The notes under the pieces were generated by a model. The model ran no database searches. It saw nothing but the letters and a program-made list of their open reading frames with translations, and was not told the origin of the DNA. From NCBI GenBank assembly GCA_019634635.1, contig JAHCBB010000022.1:18254-82253 (forward strand): 64,000 bases of DNA. Reading direction: 5' to 3'. The translations under genes and the position numbers were made by a program. Shown here piece by piece: positions 52,895 to 62,428 of the stretch; positions within the stretch are counted from its first letter, which is position 1, and every line of letters begins with the position of its first letter. Source of the DNA: Verrucomicrobiia bacterium (GTDB taxonomy: Bacteria > Verrucomicrobiota > Verrucomicrobiia > Limisphaerales > UBA9464).

Positions 52895-53524
52895 TCAAGG
52901 CAGCTCTTCGAGGGTCAGATTCCGGTAGGAAATCCGCACTTTGCCCCCGCCGTGCACCTGCAAGCCGATCCGGCCGGACTGGACCAGCGAGGCGTCGGTC
53001 TCCGTGTAGTCCACCATGGGCACGCCATTGATCTTCAGGCGGACCCGCGGCCCCTCGCAGCGGATCTCGTAGTCGTTCCAGTCCGCAGCCCGCACGGCCC
53101 GCGTCACGTCCGCATCGGCCGGCTTCGCCAGCACCGTGTTGCGGCGCGACTCGTCGTACAGACACCCGTGCCAGCCCTCCCCGATGTCAGCCTGGTAGCC
53201 GATCATCTCGTTGTGGTTGGGAATCCGCTCGCTGCGCACCTGCACCCCCCCGTTGAGGAACCCCTCGGTGCCCTCGACCTTGAACTGGAGCCGCAGCACG
53301 AAATTGGTGAAGCTCCGAAGGGTGGCCAGAAACTCGTTCTGCGGGACCGTGGTCTCCAGGCTCCCGCCGACCAGGGCGCCGTCCACGATGCGCCAGGTCC
53401 GGTTCGTCTCGCCGTCCCAGCCGGCAAACGTCTTGCCGTCAAACAACGACACCGGGGCGGCGGCCCGGAGGCCGGCGGGAAGGCACGAAAGCAACACGCC
53501 GAGAAGCAGGACCGTGCGGAGCAT
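52895..53524 (-). CDS. Secreted DUF1080 (3-keto-disaccharide hydrolase) protein 2
   Basis: The 209-residue protein has a signal peptide (MLRTVLLLGVLLSCLPAG...) and a single DUF1080 domain: SLFDGKTFAGWDGETNRTW, NGGVQVRSERIPNHNEMIGY, and the C-terminal GRIGLQVHGGGKVRISYRNL. It differs clearly from the protein at 6657. ATG 53524 is chosen for the signal peptide; the longer frame overlaps sdhB. It starts 53 bp after the sdhB stop and might be transcribed with sdhCAB. Confidence 0.9.
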   Translation of the reverse strand: MLRTVLLLGVLLSCLPAGLRAAAPVSLFDGKTFAGWDGETNRTWRIVDGALVGGSLETTVPQNEFLATLRSFTNFVLRLQFKVEGTEGFLNGGVQVRSERIPNHNEMIGYQADIGEGWHGCLYDESRRNTVLAKPADADVTRAVRAADWNDYEIRCEGPRVRLKINGVPMVDYTETDASLVQSGRIGLQVHGGGKVRISYRNLTLEELP

Positions 53525-53577
53525 GGCGGGATCCTGACCGGTGTCCGCCCGGCCGTCCAGCCGGCGCCGACGGGAAA

Positions 53578-54354
53578 TCAACCGGCGGCGCCGGCGGTCA
53601 CCTTCCCCGGCTCCCCCCGGACCAGCGCCATCGCATAGTCGCGATTGAGCCTCGCGATGAAGTCGAGCGAGATCTCCTTGGGGCACACGGCCTCGCAGGA
53701 TCCGGTCACCGTGCAGCCGCCAAAGCCCTCCCGGTCCATCTGGTCCACCATCGCCTTGACGCGACGATACCGCTCGGGCTGCCCCTGGGGCAGCAGCCCA
53801 AGATGGGACACCTTGGCCGCGACGAACAACATGGCACTCGCGTTCTTGCAGGCCGCGACACACGCCCCGCAGCCGATGCACTGGGCGGCATCCATCGCCA
53901 GGTCGGCATTCTCCTTCGGCACCAGGATGGCGTTGGCGTCCGGCGCCGATCCGGTGCGCACCGACACGAAGCCGCCGGCGTGCTGGATGCGGTCAAAGGC
54001 GTGACGGTCGCAGACGAGGTCCTTGATGATGGGGAACGGCCGCGCCCGCCACGGCTCGACCACGATCTCTTCACCGTCCTGGAAACTCCGCAGGTAGGTC
54101 TGACACGTGGCGACCCCCCGGTGGGGCCCGTGCGGCTTGCCGTTGATCACCAGGGAACAGGTGCCGCAAATGCCCTCGCGGCAGTCGTGATCGAAGGCGA
54201 TCGGATCCTCGCCACGGCCCGCCAGGTCTTCGTTGACCACGTCGAGCATCTCCAGGAACGACATGTTCGGATTGAGCTCCGGGGTTTCACAGGTCTGAAA
54301 CTGCCCGGGGGCCGCGGCGTTCTTCTGACGCCAGACTTTGAGTCGGACTTTCAT
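53578..54354 (-). CDS. sdhB: Succinate dehydrogenase iron-sulfur subunit
   Basis: The 258-residue subunit has the [2Fe-2S] ligands in DCREGICGTCSL and the downstream Cys in VATCQT. The [4Fe-4S] motif is CIGCGACVAACK, and the remaining cluster motif ends CEAVCPKEI. It passes electrons from SdhA flavin to the membrane quinone site. It lies 17 bp after sdhA. The length fits the enzymes of the b558/fumarate reductase-like type. Confidence 0.96.
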   Translation of the reverse strand: MKVRLKVWRQKNAAAPGQFQTCETPELNPNMSFLEMLDVVNEDLAGRGEDPIAFDHDCREGICGTCSLVINGKPHGPHRGVATCQTYLRSFQDGEEIVVEPWRARPFPIIKDLVCDRHAFDRIQHAGGFVSVRTGSAPDANAILVPKENADLAMDAAQCIGCGACVAACKNASAMLFVAAKVSHLGLLPQGQPERYRRVKAMVDQMDREGFGGCTVTGSCEAVCPKEISLDFIARLNRDYAMALVRGEPGKVTAGAAG

Positions 54355-54371
54355 GGGGACGTGTCGGTTGC

Positions 54372-56330
54372 CTACTTGTAGCTGCGGGTGCTCATCTTGA
54401 CTTCCTCATAAACAAGCGGCTCGCGGTTCAAGACCGGGTCGCGTCCGGGTCCCGCATACTCCCAGGCGGCGACAAAGGCGAACCGGTCGTCGCGGCGCTT
54501 GACGTCTCCGGGGTTGACCAGGCCCCGCTGCACCTCGGGGTCGTCCTGGGTGTACTGGTACTCCTCGCGGAAATGGCCGCCGCAACTTTCCTCACGCATC
54601 AGGGCGTCCCGGCACATCAGGTCGCCCAATTCGATGAAATCCGCCACCCGCCCCGCCTTCTCCAGCGACTGGTTCCATTCTGCGGCGTCACCCGCCACAC
54701 GCAAATTGACACGGTATTCCTCGCGGAGCGCTCCGAGCAGCTGGATGGCCTTCTCCAGCCCCGCGCGGTCGCGGGCCATGCCGCAATGGTCCCAGAGGAT
54801 GCGTCCCAGCTCCCGGTGGAAGTGATCCGGCGTCCGCCCGCCCTTCAGCGAGAGCAGCCGGCGGATCTCGGACTGCACCCCGGCCTCCGCTTCGCGAAAC
54901 TCCGCCGCGTCGGGCGAGGGGCGTTCGGATGGCTTCTGGCCCGCCAGGTAGTTCGCGACGGTGGCCGGAAGCACGAAGTAACCGTCGGCAAGCCCCTGCA
55001 TCAGGGCCGAGGCCCCCAGGCGGTTCGCCCCGTGATCGGAAAAATTGGCCTCCCCCAGCACAAACAGGCCGGGCAGGTTGCTCATCAATCCGTAATCCAC
55101 CCACAGCCCGCCCATCGTATAGTGGACCGCCGGAAAGATCCGCATCGGGGTCTTGTAGGCGTCCTCGTTCGTGATCTCATGGTACATCGCGAACAGGTTG
55201 CCGTAGCGCTCCCGGATGCGGTCCTCGCCGAGGCGGCGGATGGCGTCGGAAAAGTCGAGGTACACTCCAAGGCCGGTCGGGCCGATCCCGCGGCCCTCGT
55301 CGCATTGATACTTGGCGGCGCGGCTGGCGACATCGCGGGGCGCCAGGTTGCCAAAGGCGCCGTACATGCGCTCCAGGTAGTAGTCGCGGGCCTCCTCCGG
55401 GATGTCGGCCGGATTCCTGCCGCAATCCTCCTTCCGCTTGGGCACCCAGATCCGCCCGTCATTGCGGAGGGATTCGGACATCAAGGTGAGCTTGGACTGG
55501 TAGTCGCCGCTCACCGGGATGCAGGTGGGATGGATCTGCGTGAAGCAGGGATTGCCGAAGCATGCCCCGCGCCGATAGGCCCGCCAGATGGCCGTGGCAT
55601 TGGACCCCCGGGCGTAGGTGGACAGGTTGAACACGTTGCCGTAACCGCCCGTGGCCAGGACGACGGCGTCCGCACTGTGCCGGGTGATCTCCCCGGTCTG
55701 CAGGTTGCGAACCACGATGCCCTTGGCGTGTCCGTTGACCACGACCAGGTCGAGCATCTCGGAGTGGGTGTAGGATCGCACCCCGCCCGCCCCGATCATC
55801 CGGCACAGGGCGGAATAGGCGCCGAGGAGCAGTTGCTGTCCGGTCTGGCCCCTCGCGTAAAAGGTCCTGCTGACCTGGGCGCCGCCAAAGGACCGGTTGT
55901 CGAGCAATCCGCCGTACTCGCGGGCGAAGGGCACCCCCTGCGCGGCGCACTGGTCAATGATCTGGACCGACACCTCGGCGAGGCGGTGCACGTTGGCCTC
56001 ACGGGACCGGAAGTCCCCGCCCTTGATCGTGTCGTAGAACAACCGGTGCACCGAGTCCCCGTCGTTCTGGTAGTTCTTGGCCGCATTGATCCCGCCCTGG
56101 GCGGCAACGGAATGCGCGCGGCGGGGGGAGTCGTGGAAGACGAAGTTGTGCACCTCGTATCCCAGTTCCGCGAGGGTCGCCGACGCGCTGGCCCCCGCGA
56201 GACCGGCCCCGACGACAATCACCTTGTACTTGCGCTTGTTGGCCGGGTTGATCAGCCGGGAATCGAAGCGGTAGCGCTCCCATTTCCCGGACAGCGGACC
56301 CGACGGGATGCCTGCGTTCAGGGTGGCCAT
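54372..56330 (-). CDS. sdhA: Succinate dehydrogenase flavoprotein subunit
   Basis: The 652-residue flavoprotein has an N-terminal Rossmann motif (VIVVGAGLAGASASATLAEL) and the FAD-linking His region HSVAAQGGINAAKNYQND. The active-site region includes FTQIHPTCIP and the capping domain loop YTMGGLWVDYGL. ATG 56330 is one base from the sdhC stop; longer frames upstream overlap sdhC. It converts succinate to fumarate on the cytoplasmic face. Confidence 0.96.
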   Translation of the reverse strand: MATLNAGIPSGPLSGKWERYRFDSRLINPANKRKYKVIVVGAGLAGASASATLAELGYEVHNFVFHDSPRRAHSVAAQGGINAAKNYQNDGDSVHRLFYDTIKGGDFRSREANVHRLAEVSVQIIDQCAAQGVPFAREYGGLLDNRSFGGAQVSRTFYARGQTGQQLLLGAYSALCRMIGAGGVRSYTHSEMLDLVVVNGHAKGIVVRNLQTGEITRHSADAVVLATGGYGNVFNLSTYARGSNATAIWRAYRRGACFGNPCFTQIHPTCIPVSGDYQSKLTLMSESLRNDGRIWVPKRKEDCGRNPADIPEEARDYYLERMYGAFGNLAPRDVASRAAKYQCDEGRGIGPTGLGVYLDFSDAIRRLGEDRIRERYGNLFAMYHEITNEDAYKTPMRIFPAVHYTMGGLWVDYGLMSNLPGLFVLGEANFSDHGANRLGASALMQGLADGYFVLPATVANYLAGQKPSERPSPDAAEFREAEAGVQSEIRRLLSLKGGRTPDHFHRELGRILWDHCGMARDRAGLEKAIQLLGALREEYRVNLRVAGDAAEWNQSLEKAGRVADFIELGDLMCRDALMREESCGGHFREEYQYTQDDPEVQRGLVNPGDVKRRDDRFAFVAAWEYAGPGRDPVLNREPLVYEEVKMSTRSYK

Positions 56331-56331
56331 G

Positions 56332-57099
56332 TCAGCGAACAACCTCCTTTCCGACGGAGGCGGCCAACGCGGCGGACCGGGCGCCCTCCACATGGGAGCG
56401 CCCCAGCCCCGACATCACCGCGACCGGGATGGATGCGTAACCGAGGAACAGGGCGACACTCACCACCCGCGCGCCGGCCACCACCCGGGGCCACCACACC
56501 GCATTGCGCCACCCCAGCGACTGGAACATCGAGGACAACCCGTGGCTTAGATGCATGAAGAGCAGCGCCTGTGCGATGAGGTAGAACAGGGAAACCCACC
56601 AGATCTGGAAGCCGCGGACCATCATCGCATACACATCGTGGGTGCGGACGCCTCCCGGCAGTTGCGTCTCAAGGTCCCGGAAATCCACCCCTCCGTTCAC
56701 CGCCGGCACCAATGCGGTGAATTGCAGCAGGTGGTAGATCACGAATGCCAGGATCACGAGGCCGCTCACCAGCATGGTTCGGGACGACAGCGGCGCGCCG
56801 TACGGGCCGCGGCCACCCGCGTAGTCGAAAGGGCGTGCCGCACGATTCTGCCGGCTGAGCGAGATGGCCGAGGCGATGTGCAAGCCCACCACCGCCAGCA
56901 GGCCGAGCCGGGCGCCCCAAATGAGGCCCGGCTTGCTCTTGAGAAAATGCGCGTAGCTGTTGATGAGCTCCGGCGCACCAAACACCTGGAGGTTCCCGAT
57001 CAGATGACCGACGAGAAACAGGAACAACATCGCCCCGGTCGCCGCCATGACGACCTTGCGCCCGATGGAAGACCGCCAGATTTGTACAACGACGTTCAT
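56332..57099 (-). CDS. sdhC: Succinate dehydrogenase cytochrome b558 subunit
   Basis: The 255-residue protein has five membrane helices, as in the single-subunit b558 family of Bacteroidetes and Bacillus; no sdhD gene follows. Candidate haem-ligand His residues lie in FLVGHLIGN, GLHIASAIS, VIYHLLQF and FMHLSHGL. ATG 57099 (MNVVVQIWRSSIGRKVVMA) gives the family start; a longer form from 57168 is possible. It is the first gene of sdhCAB, with its promoter probably in 57100-57247. Confidence 0.92.
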   Translation of the reverse strand: MNVVVQIWRSSIGRKVVMAATGAMLFLFLVGHLIGNLQVFGAPELINSYAHFLKSKPGLIWGARLGLLAVVGLHIASAISLSRQNRAARPFDYAGGRGPYGAPLSSRTMLVSGLVILAFVIYHLLQFTALVPAVNGGVDFRDLETQLPGGVRTHDVYAMMVRGFQIWWVSLFYLIAQALLFMHLSHGLSSMFQSLGWRNAVWWPRVVAGARVVSVALFLGYASIPVAVMSGLGRSHVEGARSAALAASVGKEVVR

Positions 57100-57247
57100 G
57101 AGTGGAACTGCATCACCCCCGGCAGGTGCATTAGTCACCATGGAACGGCCGGAGCCGATTTCCGTCAACGGATCGCCCGCCGAAATAAGGGAGCCTTCCC
57201 CGGTACGTTAGGTCGAGTCGGCGGCCATCGGGCCGCACTCCGGGAGC

Positions 57248-57556
57248 TCACGCGGGCTGCGTCGCCGCCGGGATCGCGTGTTTGCGCGAATAGGGCGAAT
57301 GCAAATTGAAGTAGATCCCGCACAAGGGACGGGGTCCCTCGGTCTCGCTGAGGATGATGGTGAGGACCCGGTTCAGGGCGATGCCGTGCCGCATGCCGGG
57401 GGCCCGCCCGTTGAAGGCGTGTATGGCCTTCGCGACCAGCGAACGCAGGGACTCCGCGCACTCGTCGGGAAGCTGGTCGAGACACACCACATAGCGCTCG
57501 TAGTTTTGAAGCGCCGCCTCCAACTCGGGGGCAAAGGTCTCAACCGTCAGTTCCAC
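57248..57556 (-). CDS. Small conserved-looking protein of unknown function
   Basis: The 102-residue product from GTG 57556 looks alpha/beta and soluble (ELTVETFAPELEAALQNYER; LVAKAIHAFNGRAPG; PRPLCGIYFNLHSPYSRK). I recognise no family. Codons upstream of 57556 pass into repeat-like DNA, so the start is uncertain. It is on the same strand as sdhC and 149 bp upstream of it. Confidence 0.5.
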   Translation of the reverse strand: MELTVETFAPELEAALQNYERYVVCLDQLPDECAESLRSLVAKAIHAFNGRAPGMRHGIALNRVLTIILSETEGPRPLCGIYFNLHSPYSRKHAIPAATQPA

Positions 57557-57777
57557 AATCCCGACGATACGGACCCCGGTCGCCAAGTAAAGCCGCGGCG
57601 GATCGCTGGGAGGGGCAGCGTGTCGCGGCCCCTGAACAGGTCCGGCCCCACCACTCGTGGAGTCACCGAACGGTGCCTTGTTGCCTCGTGGTTCCGGACC
57701 TGATCGGAGACGGCGACACGCCGTCTCTCCCGGGTTTGGGACTTGTCCGGCATTCCGGTTCCGGGTACGCGCAAGGC

Positions 57778-59217
57778 ATGCACTTTCCCCGGAGATCGCA
57801 CCGAGATGCGCGCGCCGCCTCCCGCGGGCTCCCGGCACCGGCAGTCCGGTGGGCCCGGTGCTCCGTTGCCGTGAGCCTCGCGCTCGCGTTGTCGCCCGCC
57901 GGGGACCTCCAGGCCGACGAGCCGCCGGTGTCCTGGTACCGCGACATCACCCCCATCTTCAAACGCTCCTGCAACGGCTGCCACAACCCCAACAAGCTCA
58001 AGGGGGATGTGGACACCTCGTCACACGCCGGGCTCCTCAAGCCTGGGAAGCACGGCCCGAATCTGCGCTCCGGAGACCCGGAGGGATCCCTGGTCCTCGA
58101 ACAGATCCGCGGCGCCGAGCCGGATATGCCAAAGGAGGGCGATCCGTTGTCGGCCGCCGAAATCGCGCTGATCGCGCGATGGATCCGGGAGGGCGCCCTC
58201 GACGACACCCCTGCCAGCGCGCGCCGTTCCCGTCCGGAAACGTTCCCGGAATATCAAATCCCTCCCGTGACGACGGCGCTCGCCGTGTCTCCAGACGGGC
58301 ATTGGATCGCCGCGTCCGGACACCACGAGGTCTTCCTTCTGGATGCCGCCACCCTCGAAACGCGGTTCCGGCTCCTCGGGGAGTCTCCCCGGATCGAGGC
58401 CCTGGCCTTTTCCCCGGATTCCAGCCGCCTGGCCGCCTGCGGCGGTGCGCCGTCCCAGTTCGGCGAAGTGCAGGTCTGGGCCTCCGGCACCACGAATCTC
58501 CTGAGCTCCTGGACCGTCGGCACCGACTCGGTGTACGGCGTCTCCTGGTCCCCCGACGGCACCCGCCTCGCGCTGGGCGGCGCGGACAAAAGCGTACGCA
58601 TCCTGGACGCCTCGGACGGCCGCGAACAGATTCGCTTCGACAACCACAGTGACTGGGTCTTTCGCACGGCGTGGATGGCCGGTGGCAGCCGGTTGCTGAG
58701 CGCCGGACGCGACCGCGCGATGAAGCTGTTGCTGGTCAGCGACGGTCAGTTCATTGACGACGTCAACAAACTGATCGAGCCCGTCGTCTCCATGGCCCGG
58801 CATCCATCGGAGGAATGGGCGGCCTGCGGCGGAGCCGAAGGAGGCCTGCGCCTCTACCGGGCCCGGGAGAACCAGGAGCGCACCGCGGGAAACAACGACG
58901 TGAACCTCGTTCGCGAGTTCGAGCGTCAGCCCGGCGCCGTGGCAGCAGTGGCCTTCAGTCCCGACGGCTCCCTGCTCGCCGCGGGCGGCCCCGGCGGCGA
59001 GGTGCGGGTATACCGCACGGGTGACGGCACCCTGGCGGCCCGGCTGCCGGCAGGCGAAGGAGCGATTTATGCGCTCGCATTCACCACGGGCGGACAGCGC
59101 CTGATCACCGGAGGATTTGACGGACTGATCCGCTGCTTCGATCCGGTCGCCGGGACGCTGGAGGCGGTCCTGACTCCCGTCCCATTGTCCCCGGCCCGGA
59201 CGGTCGTGCACCGGTAG
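57778..59217 (+). CDS. Secreted WD40 protein with N-terminal cytochrome c-type haem motif
   Basis: The 479-residue protein has a signal region (SVAVSLALALSPAGDLQADE), then a planctomycete-type cytochrome c domain with CNGCH (Cys65, Cys68, His69) and PDMPKEGDPLSAAEIALIARW, the classic end with the distal Met. From about residue 150 it is a WD40 propeller of about seven blades (AFSPDSSRLAACGG; SWSPDGTRLALGGADKSVRI; AFSPDGSLLAAGG). Such proteins are common in PVC bacteria and are thought to act in the periplasm. ATG 57778 follows a repeat-like upstream stretch. Confidence 0.88.
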   Translation: MHFPRRSHRDARAASRGLPAPAVRWARCSVAVSLALALSPAGDLQADEPPVSWYRDITPIFKRSCNGCHNPNKLKGDVDTSSHAGLLKPGKHGPNLRSGDPEGSLVLEQIRGAEPDMPKEGDPLSAAEIALIARWIREGALDDTPASARRSRPETFPEYQIPPVTTALAVSPDGHWIAASGHHEVFLLDAATLETRFRLLGESPRIEALAFSPDSSRLAACGGAPSQFGEVQVWASGTTNLLSSWTVGTDSVYGVSWSPDGTRLALGGADKSVRILDASDGREQIRFDNHSDWVFRTAWMAGGSRLLSAGRDRAMKLLLVSDGQFIDDVNKLIEPVVSMARHPSEEWAACGGAEGGLRLYRARENQERTAGNNDVNLVREFERQPGAVAAVAFSPDGSLLAAGGPGGEVRVYRTGDGTLAARLPAGEGAIYALAFTTGGQRLITGGFDGLIRCFDPVAGTLEAVLTPVPLSPARTVVHR

Positions 59218-59261
59218 CCACCAGCCGCCGGGACTGGCACTCCGAAATCCCGCCTCCGGAT

Positions 59262-62200
59262 TCAGCGCAACCTGCGGAAACGCCCGTCCGGCTGCACGAC
59301 CCACCACTCATCGTCGCCCATGCCACCGGTCACCATCAGGATCTCAATGTTCGCCGCCTCCAGTTCGGCAAGCTGGGAGGCCGGGACGCCTGGATCCAGC
59401 CGCGGCTCCAGGACGAACGTCTCCCAGAAGTTGTGATGCCCGGGTGAATAGGTCTGTGCCGCACCCTCCTCCAGGACCAGCGGTTCCGTGGTCAGCCCGG
59501 TAATCTCCGTGCGGACAAACCCGACACTCGGCGCGGTGTAGCCCGCCGAAATCCCCGAGGGCGGAGGCGGCCACCAGAATTGCGTGCGCATCCGCATCTG
59601 CCGGCCAAGGGTCAGGTCGCGCTCCTGGAACAGGTCGTTGGACGTGCGCCGCGGACACGGCACCAGCACCACGTCGTCCACCCGCGTCTGGCCGGGCCCC
59701 TCCCAGGTCATCTCGGGCTGCGCCCGCGCATGCGTCACTTGCAACATCTTCCGCAAATCGGCCATCACCACCCACCCCGGCCCCGACGCCGGCACCCGGG
59801 TCTCCACGGTGGTCTGCAGTCGGAAGTCCATCCGCTCCGCCTCCTCGCCCCACCGCCAGGTGTTCACGAGGTCCTGTCCCTCAACCCGGTGAGTGAACGC
59901 CGTCCACCCGGCCGGTCCATCCGTCAGCGTGATCCGCCGGGTTCCCGACCGGAAAGTGAGCGAGGCCTCCTGAAACAGCGGACGCGACAGGCCTGAGGGG
60001 TCCAGACGTCGCGCGTCGCTGGTCGCCGACAGGCGGCACTTCAACCGGTGCTTCGCCAGGGGGGATCCAAACTCACCCTCCTCCACGCACCACGCGCCGG
60101 GTTCCCCGAACAGGAACGGGGTCATCGAGCCGCCGGCATCGGATGCCGGCAGCGGGCGCACCTGCTTGATGTGCAGCAGGCCCGGCTGGATGCGCTTGAA
60201 TTCCAGGTCGAGGGAAAACTCCTGTTTCGCCGGGAACAACGCCGCGTAGGCCCGCACGACGGGTTCAAGCAACCGGACCAGGTCCAGGTAATCCTGCTCC
60301 CACCGCATCACATGGCCGCCAAGGGGCACGAGACTCGATCCTTCGCGGAAATCCACATGGCGCGAGCCGCCGGACGACGAGAATCCCACCCGCTCGGGAC
60401 GGGCCGACGAATCCGGATTGGTCACCGACACGGCACCCAACTGCGTGACCATCTCCCCCCAGAACCCCATCCCGCCAAACCACCGGTTTGCGTGGAGCAC
60501 CACCACGCCGTTGGCCATCTCGATGTCGTCCGGATACGAATGATGCACCAGCACTGCCATGCCGACCTCGGACTCCTTCACCCCCCGCCGCAGCCGTTCA
60601 AGGAAGGCATTGTCATTGTAGAAGCTGGCGTACACCCGCTGGATGGCGCGGAAGACCCCACGCTCCCCAGGCTCTCCGGGATCGCATGCCGACGGGCCGG
60701 CATCGTCGTCATCCAGGTCATCCAGCAGGCAGCCGCTGTAGCTGTCATACAGGCCTGCCCCCGTGAAATCCTCGCTGTCCTCGACGTTCGTCGAACTGCG
60801 GAACCGGATCTTGCGACCCGGATTGAAGGGCCCGTTGGTCAGTGCGGAGAGGAGGATCGCCCGCTGCGGCGCTGAAAAGCTGGCCGTCCGGGTGAACAGG
60901 GTCCGGACGGTCGCCAGCCGGGATTTCAGGAGTGCCATGTCCGGGGGGTGGCTGAACTCCCCCAACGCGGCGGCAACCGCCTCCCGCAGCGTGCCCTGCC
61001 CCGGCAACGTCTGATCCAGGAAGGCATCCCAGACATCGAAGGTCAGGGCGATGGCCTCGTGGTTGTTGTCCGGAAGGGTGCGCATCAGCAGCCCGTAATT
61101 CGCCACCTTGCCCCCGACATGACGCAGGGCGGCGGGGGTCAACCCGGCCACATTGGTGGTCCAAAACCCGGCTGGCTGTTTCGGGGTGTATTTCAACGGC
61201 GCCGGACGCTTCGCCGCGACCAATTGCTCCCTCAACGCCTCCCCGATCTGTCCCTCGACCCCAATCACACGAGCCGCCTCGCCCCAGCGACCCGTGCGCA
61301 AGGCCACCTCCCGGCCATCCCAACCCCGCAGGCGTGACTGCACCTCCGGATCCGCAAACCAGACAAACGGAATGCCATACCCCCGGGCCAGGATCGCGAC
61401 ATGCGAATTCGGCGTCGCCGGTTCGAGCGTGATGATCCCCGCCAAAAACGGCACCTCCGCGGGCACCCGGTCGGTGAGCAGGATGTCCGCAGGACGCAAC
61501 CGCCCGTCGGCATACGCCGCTGCAATCGCGTTGCCGGGCACAAACACCAGCCGCCCCACAGCCCAGCCATCCGCATAAACCGCGTCCGACTCCATCCAAC
61601 GGTCCGCCGACGCCACCTCAATTCCCCGGGTCGCCAGCCAGTCCCGCTCCGCCCGCGCCAGGCTCTCCTGCTCGAAGGTCGGCACGTACAACGCCCGGGT
61701 GCCGGGCGGCGCCAGCACGCTCCGGCGGACGCGCTCGAACCAGCCGGCCACCTCCTCACGGGTCCACACATCCTGGCCCACAAACTGGATCCCGTACTCG
61801 GGAGCCCCCGCCACCGATGGCAGGAGGATCGCCCCAAGCACCGCCTGCTGTCCGTCCCGCCGCAGGGTGACCCGATCGAATTCGGCCGGGCTCAGCCCGG
61901 CAAACGGTGCCAGCCGCAGCCGGGCGAAATCGTAATGGAACGGGTGCCGCCGGCTGTGCTGAAACCACACTCGGGATTCGCCCTCCAGCAGGATGGCAAA
62001 CTTCACCCACCCAAGGCGCGCCGGACGATTGAAGTCCGGCGGCTGGGGTGGCTCGGCGAAGGCGTCCCCCGGGAGTTGGATTTGATTCTTGCCGTCATCC
62101 GCCGCGGTCAACCCCCGGGAAATCAGCCGGAGAAACCGGACCGCTGTGCCGGACGCGGCATCATCCACATACTCGAGCGGTCCCTCGTGGAACAGGGCCA

Positions 62201-62396
62201 GCTCCTCCCACGTCTGGAGATCCGCCGAATGCTCCAGCCGATGTACCTGACCGGGCGCACCCGATGACCTCAGAATCACCCCTCCCCCCCCCGTGCCCGC
62301 CCCGGTATCCCGAACCACGTCCAGGGACGCCGCGCGAACAGGAGCCGCCGCAAGAAGGACGACCCACGCGAGCTGAAGCCACGACTTCCCAATCAT
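59262..62396 (-). CDS. Secreted dikinase-like protein: phosphohistidine + PPDK-type ATP-grasp domains
   Basis: The 1044-residue protein has a signal peptide (MIGKSWLQLAWVVLLAAAPV). A ~270-residue part of unknown fold precedes a swivelling phosphohistidine domain whose motif EPATPNSHVAILARGYGIP places the phospho-His at 332. A PPDK N-terminal ATP-grasp domain follows from HVGGKVANYGLLM (~428) through IRFRSSTNVEDSEDFTGAG (~530) to HIKQVRPLP (~745), then a 300-residue tail. PEP synthases have the reverse order; glucan water dikinases share this one. No PEP-binding barrel is visible. A catalytic role outside the cytoplasm would need ATP there, which is unexplained. Confidence 0.85.
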   Translation of the reverse strand: MIGKSWLQLAWVVLLAAAPVRAASLDVVRDTGAGTGGGGVILRSSGAPGQVHRLEHSADLQTWEELALFHEGPLEYVDDAASGTAVRFLRLISRGLTAADDGKNQIQLPGDAFAEPPQPPDFNRPARLGWVKFAILLEGESRVWFQHSRRHPFHYDFARLRLAPFAGLSPAEFDRVTLRRDGQQAVLGAILLPSVAGAPEYGIQFVGQDVWTREEVAGWFERVRRSVLAPPGTRALYVPTFEQESLARAERDWLATRGIEVASADRWMESDAVYADGWAVGRLVFVPGNAIAAAYADGRLRPADILLTDRVPAEVPFLAGIITLEPATPNSHVAILARGYGIPFVWFADPEVQSRLRGWDGREVALRTGRWGEAARVIGVEGQIGEALREQLVAAKRPAPLKYTPKQPAGFWTTNVAGLTPAALRHVGGKVANYGLLMRTLPDNNHEAIALTFDVWDAFLDQTLPGQGTLREAVAAALGEFSHPPDMALLKSRLATVRTLFTRTASFSAPQRAILLSALTNGPFNPGRKIRFRSSTNVEDSEDFTGAGLYDSYSGCLLDDLDDDDAGPSACDPGEPGERGVFRAIQRVYASFYNDNAFLERLRRGVKESEVGMAVLVHHSYPDDIEMANGVVVLHANRWFGGMGFWGEMVTQLGAVSVTNPDSSARPERVGFSSSGGSRHVDFREGSSLVPLGGHVMRWEQDYLDLVRLLEPVVRAYAALFPAKQEFSLDLEFKRIQPGLLHIKQVRPLPASDAGGSMTPFLFGEPGAWCVEEGEFGSPLAKHRLKCRLSATSDARRLDPSGLSRPLFQEASLTFRSGTRRITLTDGPAGWTAFTHRVEGQDLVNTWRWGEEAERMDFRLQTTVETRVPASGPGWVVMADLRKMLQVTHARAQPEMTWEGPGQTRVDDVVLVPCPRRTSNDLFQERDLTLGRQMRMRTQFWWPPPPSGISAGYTAPSVGFVRTEITGLTTEPLVLEEGAAQTYSPGHHNFWETFVLEPRLDPGVPASQLAELEAANIEILMVTGGMGDDEWWVVQPDGRFRRLR

Positions 62397-62428
62397 TTGC
62401 AGAAAGCGTGGCAGGGCCGGACGCCGGA

